The notes under the pieces are model-generated. The model did not search any database, was not told the origin of the DNA, and saw only the letters and a program-made list of their open reading frames with translations. The translations under genes were made by a program, and so were the position numbers. DNA of 64,000 bases from JANRKB01 sp033763695 (GTDB taxonomy: Bacteria > Planctomycetota > Phycisphaerae > Phycisphaerales > UBA1924). Within the stretch, counting starts at the first letter, position 1; each line of letters begins with the position of its first letter. Shown in pieces: positions 34,103 through 41,879 of the stretch. The DNA lies in NCBI GenBank assembly GCA_033763695.1, contig JANRKB010000031.1, forward strand, positions 1-64,000, in the 5' to 3' direction.

Positions 34103-36028
34103 GTGAACACCGATCGCCGCCTCTCGCTCGTTCTCACCGCCGCCGTGGTCTGCGCTGTCGCGGGTCTGGGTTCTTCTGCGCTGGCCCAATCTGCGGGCCA
34201 ACCGGCCGCCCAGCCGTCGGCCCAGCCCGCGAATGCGTCTGGCAAGGTCCCGGTGAAGACTGCCGACGATCTGCCGCGCCACACCTACAAGGTCGAAGGC
34301 AAGGCGGGCGACTTCCTTCGCAGCCCGCAGTTTGCCGCGTTCGCCGATCAGGTGATCGCCGACGCCAAGAGCGACCTTGAGAAGTACGACATCACCGATC
34401 GCTCCACGCTGCAGGAGTACCACCGGCTGTTCATGATGCACGCGCTGCTCAAGGGCGACGACGACGCGGCACTCAAGGCGGTCAGCGTCATCCGTGATCT
34501 GGAAGGCAAAGAGTCCAAGAAACTCATGACCGGCCAGACGGTGGGGGCTTGGATCTTTGCGAAGAAGGCCGGGGGCGCGGCCAACTCGGACGCGTTCAAG
34601 GCGGAGCTCAAGCGCCGCATCGGCGCGCTGCCGTGGGCCGTCATCGCCGACGAGGTGAAGCAGGGCAAAGGCCGCGCCGACATCATGCGTGCGGAACTGG
34701 TTGAAGGCATGATCAAGTCGACGCTTGATCCGGTGATCGACAAGCAGGGCGGCGAGGTCAGCCAGGACATCGCCCGCCAGCTCGTCACGATGAAGGCGGG
34801 CCTGGACATCATGCTGCCGATGAACCCGGCGATCTCGGAGGTGTACGGCGGGTTGATCGCGGCCAACGCCGTGGTGAAGAAGGACATCTGGGCCGAGCGG
34901 GACATCGCGCTCAGGCCCGACGACAAGGCCACTCCGATCGCCGTGTGCGTCTGGGACTCGGGCGTGGACATCGATCTGTATAAGGACGTGCTCTGGACCA
35001 ACCCGGCCGAGCAGCCCAACGGCAAGGACGACGACAACAACGGTTACGTGGACGACATGCACGGCATCGCGTACGACCTGACCGCCAACCCGGTGCCGGA
35101 ACTGTTGCACCCGCTCGCAGACATGCGCTCGCCCGTCGACCTGGTTTCCAAGTACACCAAGGGCATGTCGGACGTCACGGCCAACATCGACAGCCCCGAG
35201 GCGACTGACCTGAAGAAGTACATCGGTTCGCTCAAGCCCGATCAGGTGCAGGGCTTCATGGAAGACCTCAGCCTCTACGGCAACTACAGCCACGGCACGC
35301 ACGTCGCGGGCATCGCGACGGCGGGCAACCCCTTCGTCCGCCTCATGGCCGCGCGCCTGACGTTTGATTTCCGCAGCATCCCCAGCGTGACGACGAGCAT
35401 CGAGCAGGCCAAGAAGGACGCCGCCGCGGCTGCCGCCACGGTGCAGTACATGCGGAAGGCGGGCGTCCGCGTCGTCAACATGTCGTGGGGCGGTTCGCGC
35501 CAGTCGATCGAAGACGCGCTGGAGGCCAAGGGCGCGGGCGGCGACGCCAAGCAGCGTGCGGAGCTTGCCCGCGAGCTCTTCAAGATCGGCAAGGACGCGC
35601 TCGAGAAGGCGATGATCGACGCGCCGGAGATTCTGTTCGTCGCGGCGGCGGGCAACTCGGACAATGACAATGCGTTCGAGGAGACCATCCCGTCGGCACT
35701 CAGCGCGCCGAATCTGATCACGATCGGCGCGGTCGATCAGGCCGGCACGCCCACGGGCTTTACGACCTTCGGCAAGAACGTGACGCTGTATGCCAACGGC
35801 TTTGAAGTGCTCTCGTATGTGCCCGGCGGCAAGAAGATGAAGTACAGCGGCACCTCGATGGCCGCCCCGCAGGTGACCAACCTTGCCGGCAAGATTCTCG
35901 CGATCGACCCATCGCTGAGCAGCAGCCAGGTCGTCGATGTCATCAGCAAGACGAGCGACCCGATGCCGGGCCACGAAGGCAAGAAGCTCATCAACCCTAA
36001 GAAGGCGATTGAGAGCCTGAAGAAGTGA
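34103..36028 (+). CDS. Secreted S8 (subtilisin-family) serine protease
   Basis: 641 residues from a GTG with GGAG 7 bases upstream. Signal peptide about 1-28 (ending SSALAQ). A helical N-terminal region of about 250 residues, possibly a propeptide, precedes the catalytic domain. The triad is visible as D285 (VWDSGVD), H397 (SHGTHVAG) and S585 (SGTSMAAPQV), with oxyanion Asn518 in AAAGNSDND. Between Asp and His lies a DDDNNGYVDD loop, common in long S8 enzymes, plus about 70 extra residues, so the Asp-His spacing (112) is far above subtilisin. It is followed by the trypsin-like gene on the same strand. Substrate unknown. Confidence 0.93.
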   Translation: MNTDRRLSLVLTAAVVCAVAGLGSSALAQSAGQPAAQPSAQPANASGKVPVKTADDLPRHTYKVEGKAGDFLRSPQFAAFADQVIADAKSDLEKYDITDRSTLQEYHRLFMMHALLKGDDDAALKAVSVIRDLEGKESKKLMTGQTVGAWIFAKKAGGAANSDAFKAELKRRIGALPWAVIADEVKQGKGRADIMRAELVEGMIKSTLDPVIDKQGGEVSQDIARQLVTMKAGLDIMLPMNPAISEVYGGLIAANAVVKKDIWAERDIALRPDDKATPIAVCVWDSGVDIDLYKDVLWTNPAEQPNGKDDDNNGYVDDMHGIAYDLTANPVPELLHPLADMRSPVDLVSKYTKGMSDVTANIDSPEATDLKKYIGSLKPDQVQGFMEDLSLYGNYSHGTHVAGIATAGNPFVRLMAARLTFDFRSIPSVTTSIEQAKKDAAAAAATVQYMRKAGVRVVNMSWGGSRQSIEDALEAKGAGGDAKQRAELARELFKIGKDALEKAMIDAPEILFVAAAGNSDNDNAFEETIPSALSAPNLITIGAVDQAGTPTGFTTFGKNVTLYANGFEVLSYVPGGKKMKYSGTSMAAPQVTNLAGKILAIDPSLSSSQVVDVISKTSDPMPGHEGKKLINPKKAIESLKK

Positions 36029-36203
36029 TGATGGGCCGCAACGCGCGTCGCCATCGCGCTTCGGCGTGAGGCGTTCGCGCGGCGCGACGACACGGATGTT
36101 CAGCGAACCCGGAGAAAGAGCCTAAACTGCCGACGCCTGCCCTGCGTGTCGCGCGATGCGCACGGCAGGATGTCGATTCACCATCCTCGCTGAGGAGCCA
36201 GCC

Positions 36204-37115
36204 TTGATCACTCGTTCTGTCGCTCGTCTTGCGCACGCCGCCGTCGCTGCGTCGATTCTGCTCTGCGCCGCCGGCTCGCCCGCGCTGGCGGGCCCCGCCG
36301 ATGCCGCGGCGGGTGAGTATGGCTCGCTGCTCAAGCGCACGTCCACCACGCTCGTCACCGTCAAGTTCATCCTCAAGGTGAGCGGCCAGGGCATGGAGGA
36401 CGAGAAGGAAAACGAAACCACTGGCCTCATGATCGAGGGCGACGGGCTGGTGCTTGCCTCCAACACGCAGACCGGCGGCATCAACGAACTGATGAAGCAG
36501 TACGTTCGCCAGGGCTACTCGATCCAGCCCAAGGACATCAAGATCCTCGTCGGCGATGACAACGAGGGCGTCGATGCCAAGGTGATCGCGCGCGACAGCG
36601 AGCTTGACTTGGCGTGGATCAAGATCCAGAAGGCGCCCGAGAAGCCGTATGAGTTCATTGATCTCTCCAAGCACGCGACGCCGTCGCTGGGCGATCGCCT
36701 GCTCGCGGTGGAGCGCATGGGCAAGTTCTTTGATCGCGCCCCGCTCGTGGTGGAAGGCCGCCTGGGTGGCATCGTCAGCAAGCCGCGCTCGCTGTACATC
36801 CCCGCGTCGGACCTGGTCAGCACCCTGGGGCTGCCGATCTTCACCGCCGGCGGCGAACTGGTGGGCATCAGCATCCTGCAGCTGCCCAGCGCTGAAGAGA
36901 GCGAAGAGGGCGGGCGCTCGCTGGTCGGTCGCGCTGGCGGCGGCACGATCCTGCCCGCAGCCGAGGTGATCGCCGCGACCGAGCGGGCCAAGGCCGCCGC
37001 GGCCGCCGGCAAGCCTGTGGAGGGTGAGGCCGTCGAAGGCGAGAAGAGCGAAGGCGAGAAGAAGGACGCCGAGGGCGAAAAGGCGACGGAAGAGAAGCCC
37101 GGCGAGATGAAGTAA
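36204..37115 (+). CDS. Secreted trypsin-like (DegP-fold) protein lacking catalytic motifs
   Basis: 303 residues from a TTG at 36204. I choose it over the ATG at 36156 because TGAGGAG lies 6 bases upstream and it gives a clean signal peptide (ILLCAAGSPALAG). The core reads like an HtrA/DegP protease domain: TTGLMIEGDGLVLASN, DNEGVDAKVIARDSELDLAWIKI (the Asp block) and LGLPIFTAGGELVGISIL. The expected TNxHV histidine motif reads ASNTQTG, and the GNSGGP serine motif is absent. The C-terminal 45 residues are a Glu/Lys/Gly-rich tail (GEAVEGEKSEGEKKDAEGEK). It is probably a non-catalytic binding or chaperone-like protein. It follows the S8 protease by 175 bases. Confidence 0.75.
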   Translation: MITRSVARLAHAAVAASILLCAAGSPALAGPADAAAGEYGSLLKRTSTTLVTVKFILKVSGQGMEDEKENETTGLMIEGDGLVLASNTQTGGINELMKQYVRQGYSIQPKDIKILVGDDNEGVDAKVIARDSELDLAWIKIQKAPEKPYEFIDLSKHATPSLGDRLLAVERMGKFFDRAPLVVEGRLGGIVSKPRSLYIPASDLVSTLGLPIFTAGGELVGISILQLPSAEESEEGGRSLVGRAGGGTILPAAEVIAATERAKAAAAAGKPVEGEAVEGEKSEGEKKDAEGEKATEEKPGEMK

Positions 37116-37148
37116 CGCGCGCCACCGCTCGGATCGACACGCACTCAC

Positions 37149-37174
37149 ACGCCTCCCGACATGGGGGGCGTTTT
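37149..37174 (+). terminator. Intrinsic terminator after the trypsin-like gene
   Basis: Stem ACGCCTCCC/GGGGGGCGT (one G-T pair) with a 5-base loop, followed by TTTTCATTT. It lies 33 bases downstream of the stop. Confidence 0.75.
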
Positions 37175-37226
37175 CATTTCGTGGACGCGTTGTCGTCTGT
37201 TGGTTTGGCTGACTGCCGCCCGGTAC

Positions 37227-38393
37227 TCAGTGCGCGAACTTTGTGTACATCTGCATCGTGAGTTCCGCGACTTTGGGCCAGGTGAAGCGCTCGCGGACGA
37301 GGCGTGCGCCCGCCTCGCCCATGCGGCGAGCGGTGTCGTCGTCGGAAAGCACGCGCGTGAGCGCGGCACCGGTGGCGCTCGCGTCACAGGGGACGACGCA
37401 TCCCGCGCCGACCTCGGCGACTTCGGGGAAGTGGCATTGGTCGCTGATCACGACCGGCGTGCCGCAGGCGAGGGCTTCGGTGACGGCGACGCTGAAGCCT
37501 TCCTGTCTGCTGGGGAGGCAGAAGGCGGCGGCGTCGACGAAAGCCGCGATCTTGTCTGTGCCATAGACCGGGCCGACGACATGCGTGCGATCGCTGAGAC
37601 CCAGGCGGGCGATCTGCTGCACGAAGGGGTCGCGTGCGCCGTCGTCGGGGCCGGCGACGACCAGCCGCAGGTGCGGCATTGACTTGGTGGCGATCGCGAA
37701 CGCATCGGCGAGGTAATCCAGGCCCTTTTTGAAGTGCAGGCGGCTCAGGAAGAGGACGTAGGGATCGTCGGCGAGCGCGGCGTGCTTGGCGCGGAATGAG
37801 CCGCGCGGCGGGAGCGGCTCGATCTCGTTGAGGAAGACGCCGTTAGGGATGACGGCGGTGCGCGGGTTGAGCCCAAGCAGGCCCACGAGGCGATCTTCGT
37901 CGGCGTTGAGCACGTGGAGGAAGGAGGCGTTGCGGATCAGCGCGCCGAAGCCGAGGCGGAGCGCGATCTTCTTCTTGAGGGCGCGCTGGGCGAGCGACCA
38001 GGGGTCGAGCATGCCGTGCGGCACGAGGGCGTACGGGACGCCGGCGCGACGGGCGGCCTTGGCGGCGTGGATGAGCAGGGTGTCCCAGATGCCGTGGAGG
38101 TGCAGGTATGTGCCGCGGGCGAGGCGGGGCTCGAGGAACGCGCGAACATCGGAGCCCGTGAAGCGGGCGAGGCGCGAGGGCGGTGGCAGGGAGTGGACGG
38201 CGACGCGATCAAAGCCGGGGATCGGCGCGACCGAACGTGCGGTGCGCTCGGCGGCGGCGGGGTCGGCGTAGGCGAGGATGCCGACCTCGTGGCCGAGTGC
38301 GGCCTGGGCGGCGGCGAGGCGCGTGACCACGGCGGGTGGGCCGCCCTGGGCGGGGTCGAGGGAGGTCACAACGTGGAGGATCTTCATCGACAT
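37227..38393 (-). CDS. GT4-family glycosyltransferase
   Basis: 388 residues. A GT-B fold retaining glycosyltransferase. The N-terminal acceptor domain has LHVVTSLDPAQGGPPAVVTR and LHGIWDTLL. The C-terminal donor domain has VLFLSRLHFKKGLDYLADAF, the EGFSVAVTEALACGTPVV block with the family E-x7-E motif, and a closing C-terminal helix (ARRMGEAGARLVRERFTW). It transfers a sugar from a nucleotide donor onto a growing surface glycan. The next minus-strand gene upstream encodes the GH56-like protein, and a Wzy-like gene lies 2 kb away. The specific donor and acceptor cannot be read. Confidence 0.92.
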   Translation of the reverse strand: MSMKILHVVTSLDPAQGGPPAVVTRLAAAQAALGHEVGILAYADPAAAERTARSVAPIPGFDRVAVHSLPPPSRLARFTGSDVRAFLEPRLARGTYLHLHGIWDTLLIHAAKAARRAGVPYALVPHGMLDPWSLAQRALKKKIALRLGFGALIRNASFLHVLNADEDRLVGLLGLNPRTAVIPNGVFLNEIEPLPPRGSFRAKHAALADDPYVLFLSRLHFKKGLDYLADAFAIATKSMPHLRLVVAGPDDGARDPFVQQIARLGLSDRTHVVGPVYGTDKIAAFVDAAAFCLPSRQEGFSVAVTEALACGTPVVISDQCHFPEVAEVGAGCVVPCDASATGAALTRVLSDDDTARRMGEAGARLVRERFTWPKVAELTMQMYTKFAH

Positions 38394-38454
38394 CAGAGTG
38401 CTTTCATCGGCGAGGAGCGGGGGTCAAGGGTATTCGGAGCGGGGGCAAAAGTGA

Positions 38455-38483
38455 CGCACCGCCCGAGAGAAGCGGGCGGTGCG
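38455..38483 (-). terminator. Intrinsic terminator of the GH56-like gene
   Basis: An 11-bp stem (CGCACCGCCCG/CGGGCGGTGCG) with a 7-base loop, followed on the minus strand by TCACTTTTG. It lies 24 bases past the stop, so the GH56-like gene is probably separately transcribed from the downstream glycosyltransferase. Confidence 0.8.
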
Positions 38484-38507
38484 CTGGTGAAGGGTTGTGA
38501 GCGTGGC

Positions 38508-40025
38508 TTACCTGGGAGCCTGGACGATCACGCCGCGATAGACACGGACGCGAGCAGGCGAGGCGGAGGTCGTCTTGGGAGCGACGCGTGCGGCAGGCTT
38601 GGCGGGTGCGGCGGTGATGGCGCGCCGCATGCCGTAGCCGTAGGCGGCGTTGGTGCCGAAGCGGGGGGTCACGCCGCGGTTTGCAGAGCCGGAGCCCGAG
38701 CCACCTGAGCCGGAGCCGCTGCCGCCCGAAGCGCCGGGCGACGAGCCGCCGCTGCCCGAGCCGCCACCCGAACCGCCGCCGGAACCGCCGCCGGAACCGT
38801 TGTTGCTGGCGAGCGAACCGCCGCCGGAGCCCGAGCCGCCCGAGCCGCTGTTGGCGCTGCCGCCGCCCGAGCCACCGCCACTGCCGCCACCGGCGCCTGC
38901 ACCACTGCCAGCTCCGGCGGGGGCGGCGCAGGTGCGTGCCGCGACGGGTGCGAAGCGATTGAGCATGTAGTCGTTGAGCTTGCCGAAGTACTCGGGCGAG
39001 TCGATCCAGTCCCAGACGATGACGCCGTCGGCACCCTCAGCCTTGGGGATCTCGAGCATCTGGCGGGTGTTGACGTCGTTGAGCATCTTGCCCTTGTTGA
39101 CGGTGGAGTCGTGGTACTGAGACCAGACGAAGGCGTAGACGGGCTTACCCTTGGCGACGCGGACGGCCTCGCGGAGCATCGAGCGGACATAGCCCGCGTG
39201 GTCGGTGGCGGCGTCCTCGGCCTTCTTGTTGTCGGGGCGACGGCCCTCAACCGAGTAGTAGAAGGTGTAGACGTCGCTGAAGAAGGCGTCCTGGAGATCC
39301 CAGAGCCAGGCCAGCTCGGTGTCGTTCATCGCCTGATAGTCGGCGTACTTCTTGGCATCAAACTGCACCCAGTACGAGCGCATCGGCATCGCGAAGACGC
39401 CCCACTTCATGTTCGGGCGGAGGCGCTTGCACTCCTTGATCGTCTGCTCGAAGTAGTCGCGGGTGGTGCTCAGCCAGGTCTGCTTGAAGACCTCTTCCTG
39501 AGCGGCGGCGTTCTTGCCGGCGAGGAGCTGCGGCTGGGTGCTGCGGACGTGGTTGCGCCAGGCGTCCTTGATGTTGAGTTTCTCGCCGCCGTTGCGGAGC
39601 GTGTAGACCGTCTCGGGGAACATGGTCCAGAAGGGGAGCCATGTCTCGTAGTCGATGACGGCGAGGCCGGTGGCGTTGGGATCGGGGATCTTGGCGGCGA
39701 CGTCCTTACGCACCTTGGCGAGGTGCAGGGACATGAAGTTCGAGTCCTGCGCGACGAGGTGCGGGCCCTCGGCGGGGAAGTTGCCGAACTGGTGCTCGTA
39801 GAAGATCGTGACGTCCTTCTTGACGTCAACGCCGGGGACGTTGATCTCATTGGCCCAGGTGGTGCCCGACTTGGAGATCACGGCCCAGTGGGCGGTGAAG
39901 GGCTTGGTGCCCGCGCCGGAGCCTTGAGCGAGCGCCGGCGTGGCGAGGCCGGCCAGACCGACGAGCGAGGACGCCGCAAGGGCGAGCCACGCACGAGTGG
40001 AGATGGACTTGCTCGCAGACATCAT
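38508..40025 (-). CDS. Secreted GH56 (animal/venom-type hyaluronidase) homologue with Gly-Ser tail
   Basis: 505 residues. Signal peptide 1-33 (ending TPALAQ). The domain of about 330 residues follows animal GH56 hyaluronidases in order: KPFTAHW near 41; VTIFYEHQFGNFP; SLHLAKVRKDVAAKIP; the catalytic block TGLAVIDYETWLPFW with D125 and E127, equivalent to the D-x-E pair of animal enzymes; RLRPNMKWGVFAMP; NDTELAWLWDLQDAFF; and EGADGVIVWDWIDSPE. Family knowledge: GH56 cleaves beta-1,4 bonds of hyaluronan or chondroitin by a substrate-assisted mechanism. A Gly/Ser-rich tail of about 75 residues and a basic C-terminus follow. Start chosen at the first of two adjacent ATGs after GGAGG. Activity unproven. 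Confidence 0.85.
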   Translation of the reverse strand: MMSASKSISTRAWLALAASSLVGLAGLATPALAQGSGAGTKPFTAHWAVISKSGTTWANEINVPGVDVKKDVTIFYEHQFGNFPAEGPHLVAQDSNFMSLHLAKVRKDVAAKIPDPNATGLAVIDYETWLPFWTMFPETVYTLRNGGEKLNIKDAWRNHVRSTQPQLLAGKNAAAQEEVFKQTWLSTTRDYFEQTIKECKRLRPNMKWGVFAMPMRSYWVQFDAKKYADYQAMNDTELAWLWDLQDAFFSDVYTFYYSVEGRRPDNKKAEDAATDHAGYVRSMLREAVRVAKGKPVYAFVWSQYHDSTVNKGKMLNDVNTRQMLEIPKAEGADGVIVWDWIDSPEYFGKLNDYMLNRFAPVAARTCAAPAGAGSGAGAGGGSGGGSGGGSANSGSGGSGSGGGSLASNNGSGGGSGGGSGGGSGSGGSSPGASGGSGSGSGGSGSGSANRGVTPRFGTNAAYGYGMRRAITAAPAKPAARVAPKTTSASPARVRVYRGVIVQAPR

Positions 40026-40439
40026 CGAACCCTCCTGCCAGTTCCGTCGCACCTGTCGAGGTGCATCAGGATCAACTTCGATAATCCGTTGTTCGGAGGC
40101 AAGGCGTCGTGGTTGCCTTTTCGAGAAGTGCGGGGTTTGGAACCGGATGCGCGGTTTATGCCGACGTTGGCACGGCCCAAGCCCCGACGTCCGAAGATCC
40201 TACGAACACGGCATTGGACGGGATCGGCCGTTCTTGCAACAAACTGAGGCGGCAGGGTTTGCAAGGTAGGAAAGCGGCTGTCGTGCGAGTCTCTGTGCAG
40301 GCCATAGCGCCGAAGGCCGATCTTTCTCGGTCCGGCGCGAACCAGACCGGCGCGGATGAAGAATAGGATGAGCGGGTTTGGATTTGGAACGGGAGCGGGA
40401 CGCGCCTGCGAGCGCTGACCGAAGGATGACGCGGCAGAC
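40026..40439. other. 414-base divergent intergenic region
   Basis: It lies between the GH56-like gene and the O-antigen ligase gene. No gene is supported. A short hairpin GCACCT-4-AGGTGC (40049-40064) sits in the GH56 leader, 24 bases before the start. The octamer CCGGCGCG occurs twice, 15 bases apart, at about 40334-40356. I cannot assign promoters. Confidence 0.45.
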
Positions 40440-41825
40440 ATGACAGCGGCCATTGGATATATCCTGTTGCTGGCGGTGGGCGTGGGCCTGCTGTACACGC
40501 TGAAGCAGCCGCGCTGGGCGTTCATGCTCATCGTGATGCAGTTCCCGCTGAAGCAGCTGCTGCAGTCGTATTCGCCGTTCCTGGTGCAGCAGAGCGCGCT
40601 GGTCAACATCGCGATCATGTTGGTGGCGTGCGGCGCGTTGATGGTGCGCGTCTTCAGGCGTGAGCCAGTGACGTTTGGCGCACGAAACCCGGTGAGTTAC
40701 TGCATTGGTGGAATGTATCTGCTGGGCACCTTCGGGCTGTTCTACACGCCCGTGTTTGACAACGCGTCGAGCCTGATGTGGAGCGGCCTGCCGTACTACA
40801 TCGAGATGCTCATCGTGCTGCCGCTGCTGCTTCTGGATCTGCGCGATTTCCGGCGGATGCTGACGGGCATGATGGCGTTCGGCATCATCATCGCCGCGCT
40901 GATTTTCGTGAACCCGGCGGCCAAGGTGACGAGCGAACGACTGGTGATCGACCTGGGTCAGGGCCTGGGCGTTTCGAACCTCAAGAGCAATCCGCTGGCG
41001 CTGGCTGAGATGGGCGGCCTGATCGCGCTGATTGCGGCGCTGATCGTCTATGAAGGCAAGAGCCAGATCCTGATCGTGCTGCGCGTGGGCGCGTTCCTGG
41101 CCGGGCTGGGCCTGGCGATCGCGTCGGGTTCGCGCGGGCAGGTGATCGCGGCGACGCTCATGGCGGTGCTGTTCTATCCCGCGGCACGCAAGGTGAAGGA
41201 CATCAAGCAGTTCTTCCTGCTGGTGGTGGGCCTGGGGTTCCTGGGCGTCGTCATGTTCGCGACGTTCAAGCTGTTCATCAGCCACGACAACGCGGCACGC
41301 TGGGACATCGGGCTGATGCTCGAATCGCTGCGAGAGCGGCAGGGCCGCGTGGGCATGCTGCTCAGCGCGTTTGTGTCCAATCCGCAGAGCTGGATCCAGG
41401 GGCTGGGCACCAACTACTTCAGCTACATCACGGGCACGGACTACGACTATTGCCACAACATCTTTGTGGAGATCTCCACCGAGAACGGCCTGATCGGCTG
41501 CACGCTCTATGTCGCGACGCTGTGGTTCACGATCAAGGAATGCCGTCGCCTGTTCGCCCTGCACAAGGATGATCCGTCGATGCGATCGACGGCAGCCTTG
41601 CTGATCGCGATCTTCGGCTACAACCTGTTCCTCTCGCTCAAGCAGGGGTGCATGTGGACGATCCCCGCGCCGTGGTACTGGTGCCTGATCATCGCCAAGT
41701 TGAGCCGCTACGAGCAGGCGGTGGCGGTGTGGCAGTATCAGCAGGCGTATGAGTACACGCTGCCCGCGGAGGATCAGTATCCGATGGCCGAGGGCTACGG
41801 CGAAGACCCCGTGCCGGCCCGCTGA
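40440..41825 (+). CDS. O-antigen ligase / Wzy-type polymerase family membrane protein
   Basis: 461 residues with about 11 hydrophobic helices. The family signature lies in the large periplasmic loop and following helix: WIQGLGTNYFSYITG, then YDYCHNIFVEISTENGLIGC, matching the GxG...HNxxxxxxxExGxxG pattern of PF04932 proteins. An Arg in the SGSRGQ motif of an earlier loop is also typical. Such proteins polymerise or ligate lipid-linked glycans on the outer face of the inner membrane. It is the first gene of a run on the plus strand ahead of the BatA-like gene (54 bases), but functional linkage to that pair is doubtful. The C-terminal tail is acidic and soluble. Confidence 0.85.
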   Translation: MTAAIGYILLLAVGVGLLYTLKQPRWAFMLIVMQFPLKQLLQSYSPFLVQQSALVNIAIMLVACGALMVRVFRREPVTFGARNPVSYCIGGMYLLGTFGLFYTPVFDNASSLMWSGLPYYIEMLIVLPLLLLDLRDFRRMLTGMMAFGIIIAALIFVNPAAKVTSERLVIDLGQGLGVSNLKSNPLALAEMGGLIALIAALIVYEGKSQILIVLRVGAFLAGLGLAIASGSRGQVIAATLMAVLFYPAARKVKDIKQFFLLVVGLGFLGVVMFATFKLFISHDNAARWDIGLMLESLRERQGRVGMLLSAFVSNPQSWIQGLGTNYFSYITGTDYDYCHNIFVEISTENGLIGCTLYVATLWFTIKECRRLFALHKDDPSMRSTAALLIAIFGYNLFLSLKQGCMWTIPAPWYWCLIIAKLSRYEQAVAVWQYQQAYEYTLPAEDQYPMAEGYGEDPVPAR

Positions 41826-41879
41826 CGCGTCCGTGAATCCGCAGCGGTATCCTGATCAGGACGTCCGAGGGTGTGACGG

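Noticed and set aside
38650..38970. Pro/Glu-repeat frame on the plus strand (PEPEPPEPEP type)
   Set aside because: It is the antisense reading of the Gly-Ser tail of the GH56-like gene. It has no start context and no independent support.
40200..41564. A 454-codon minus-strand frame opposite the O-antigen polymerase gene
   Set aside because: It is His/Gln/Arg-rich and opposite a gene with a clear membrane-protein pattern and the family signature.
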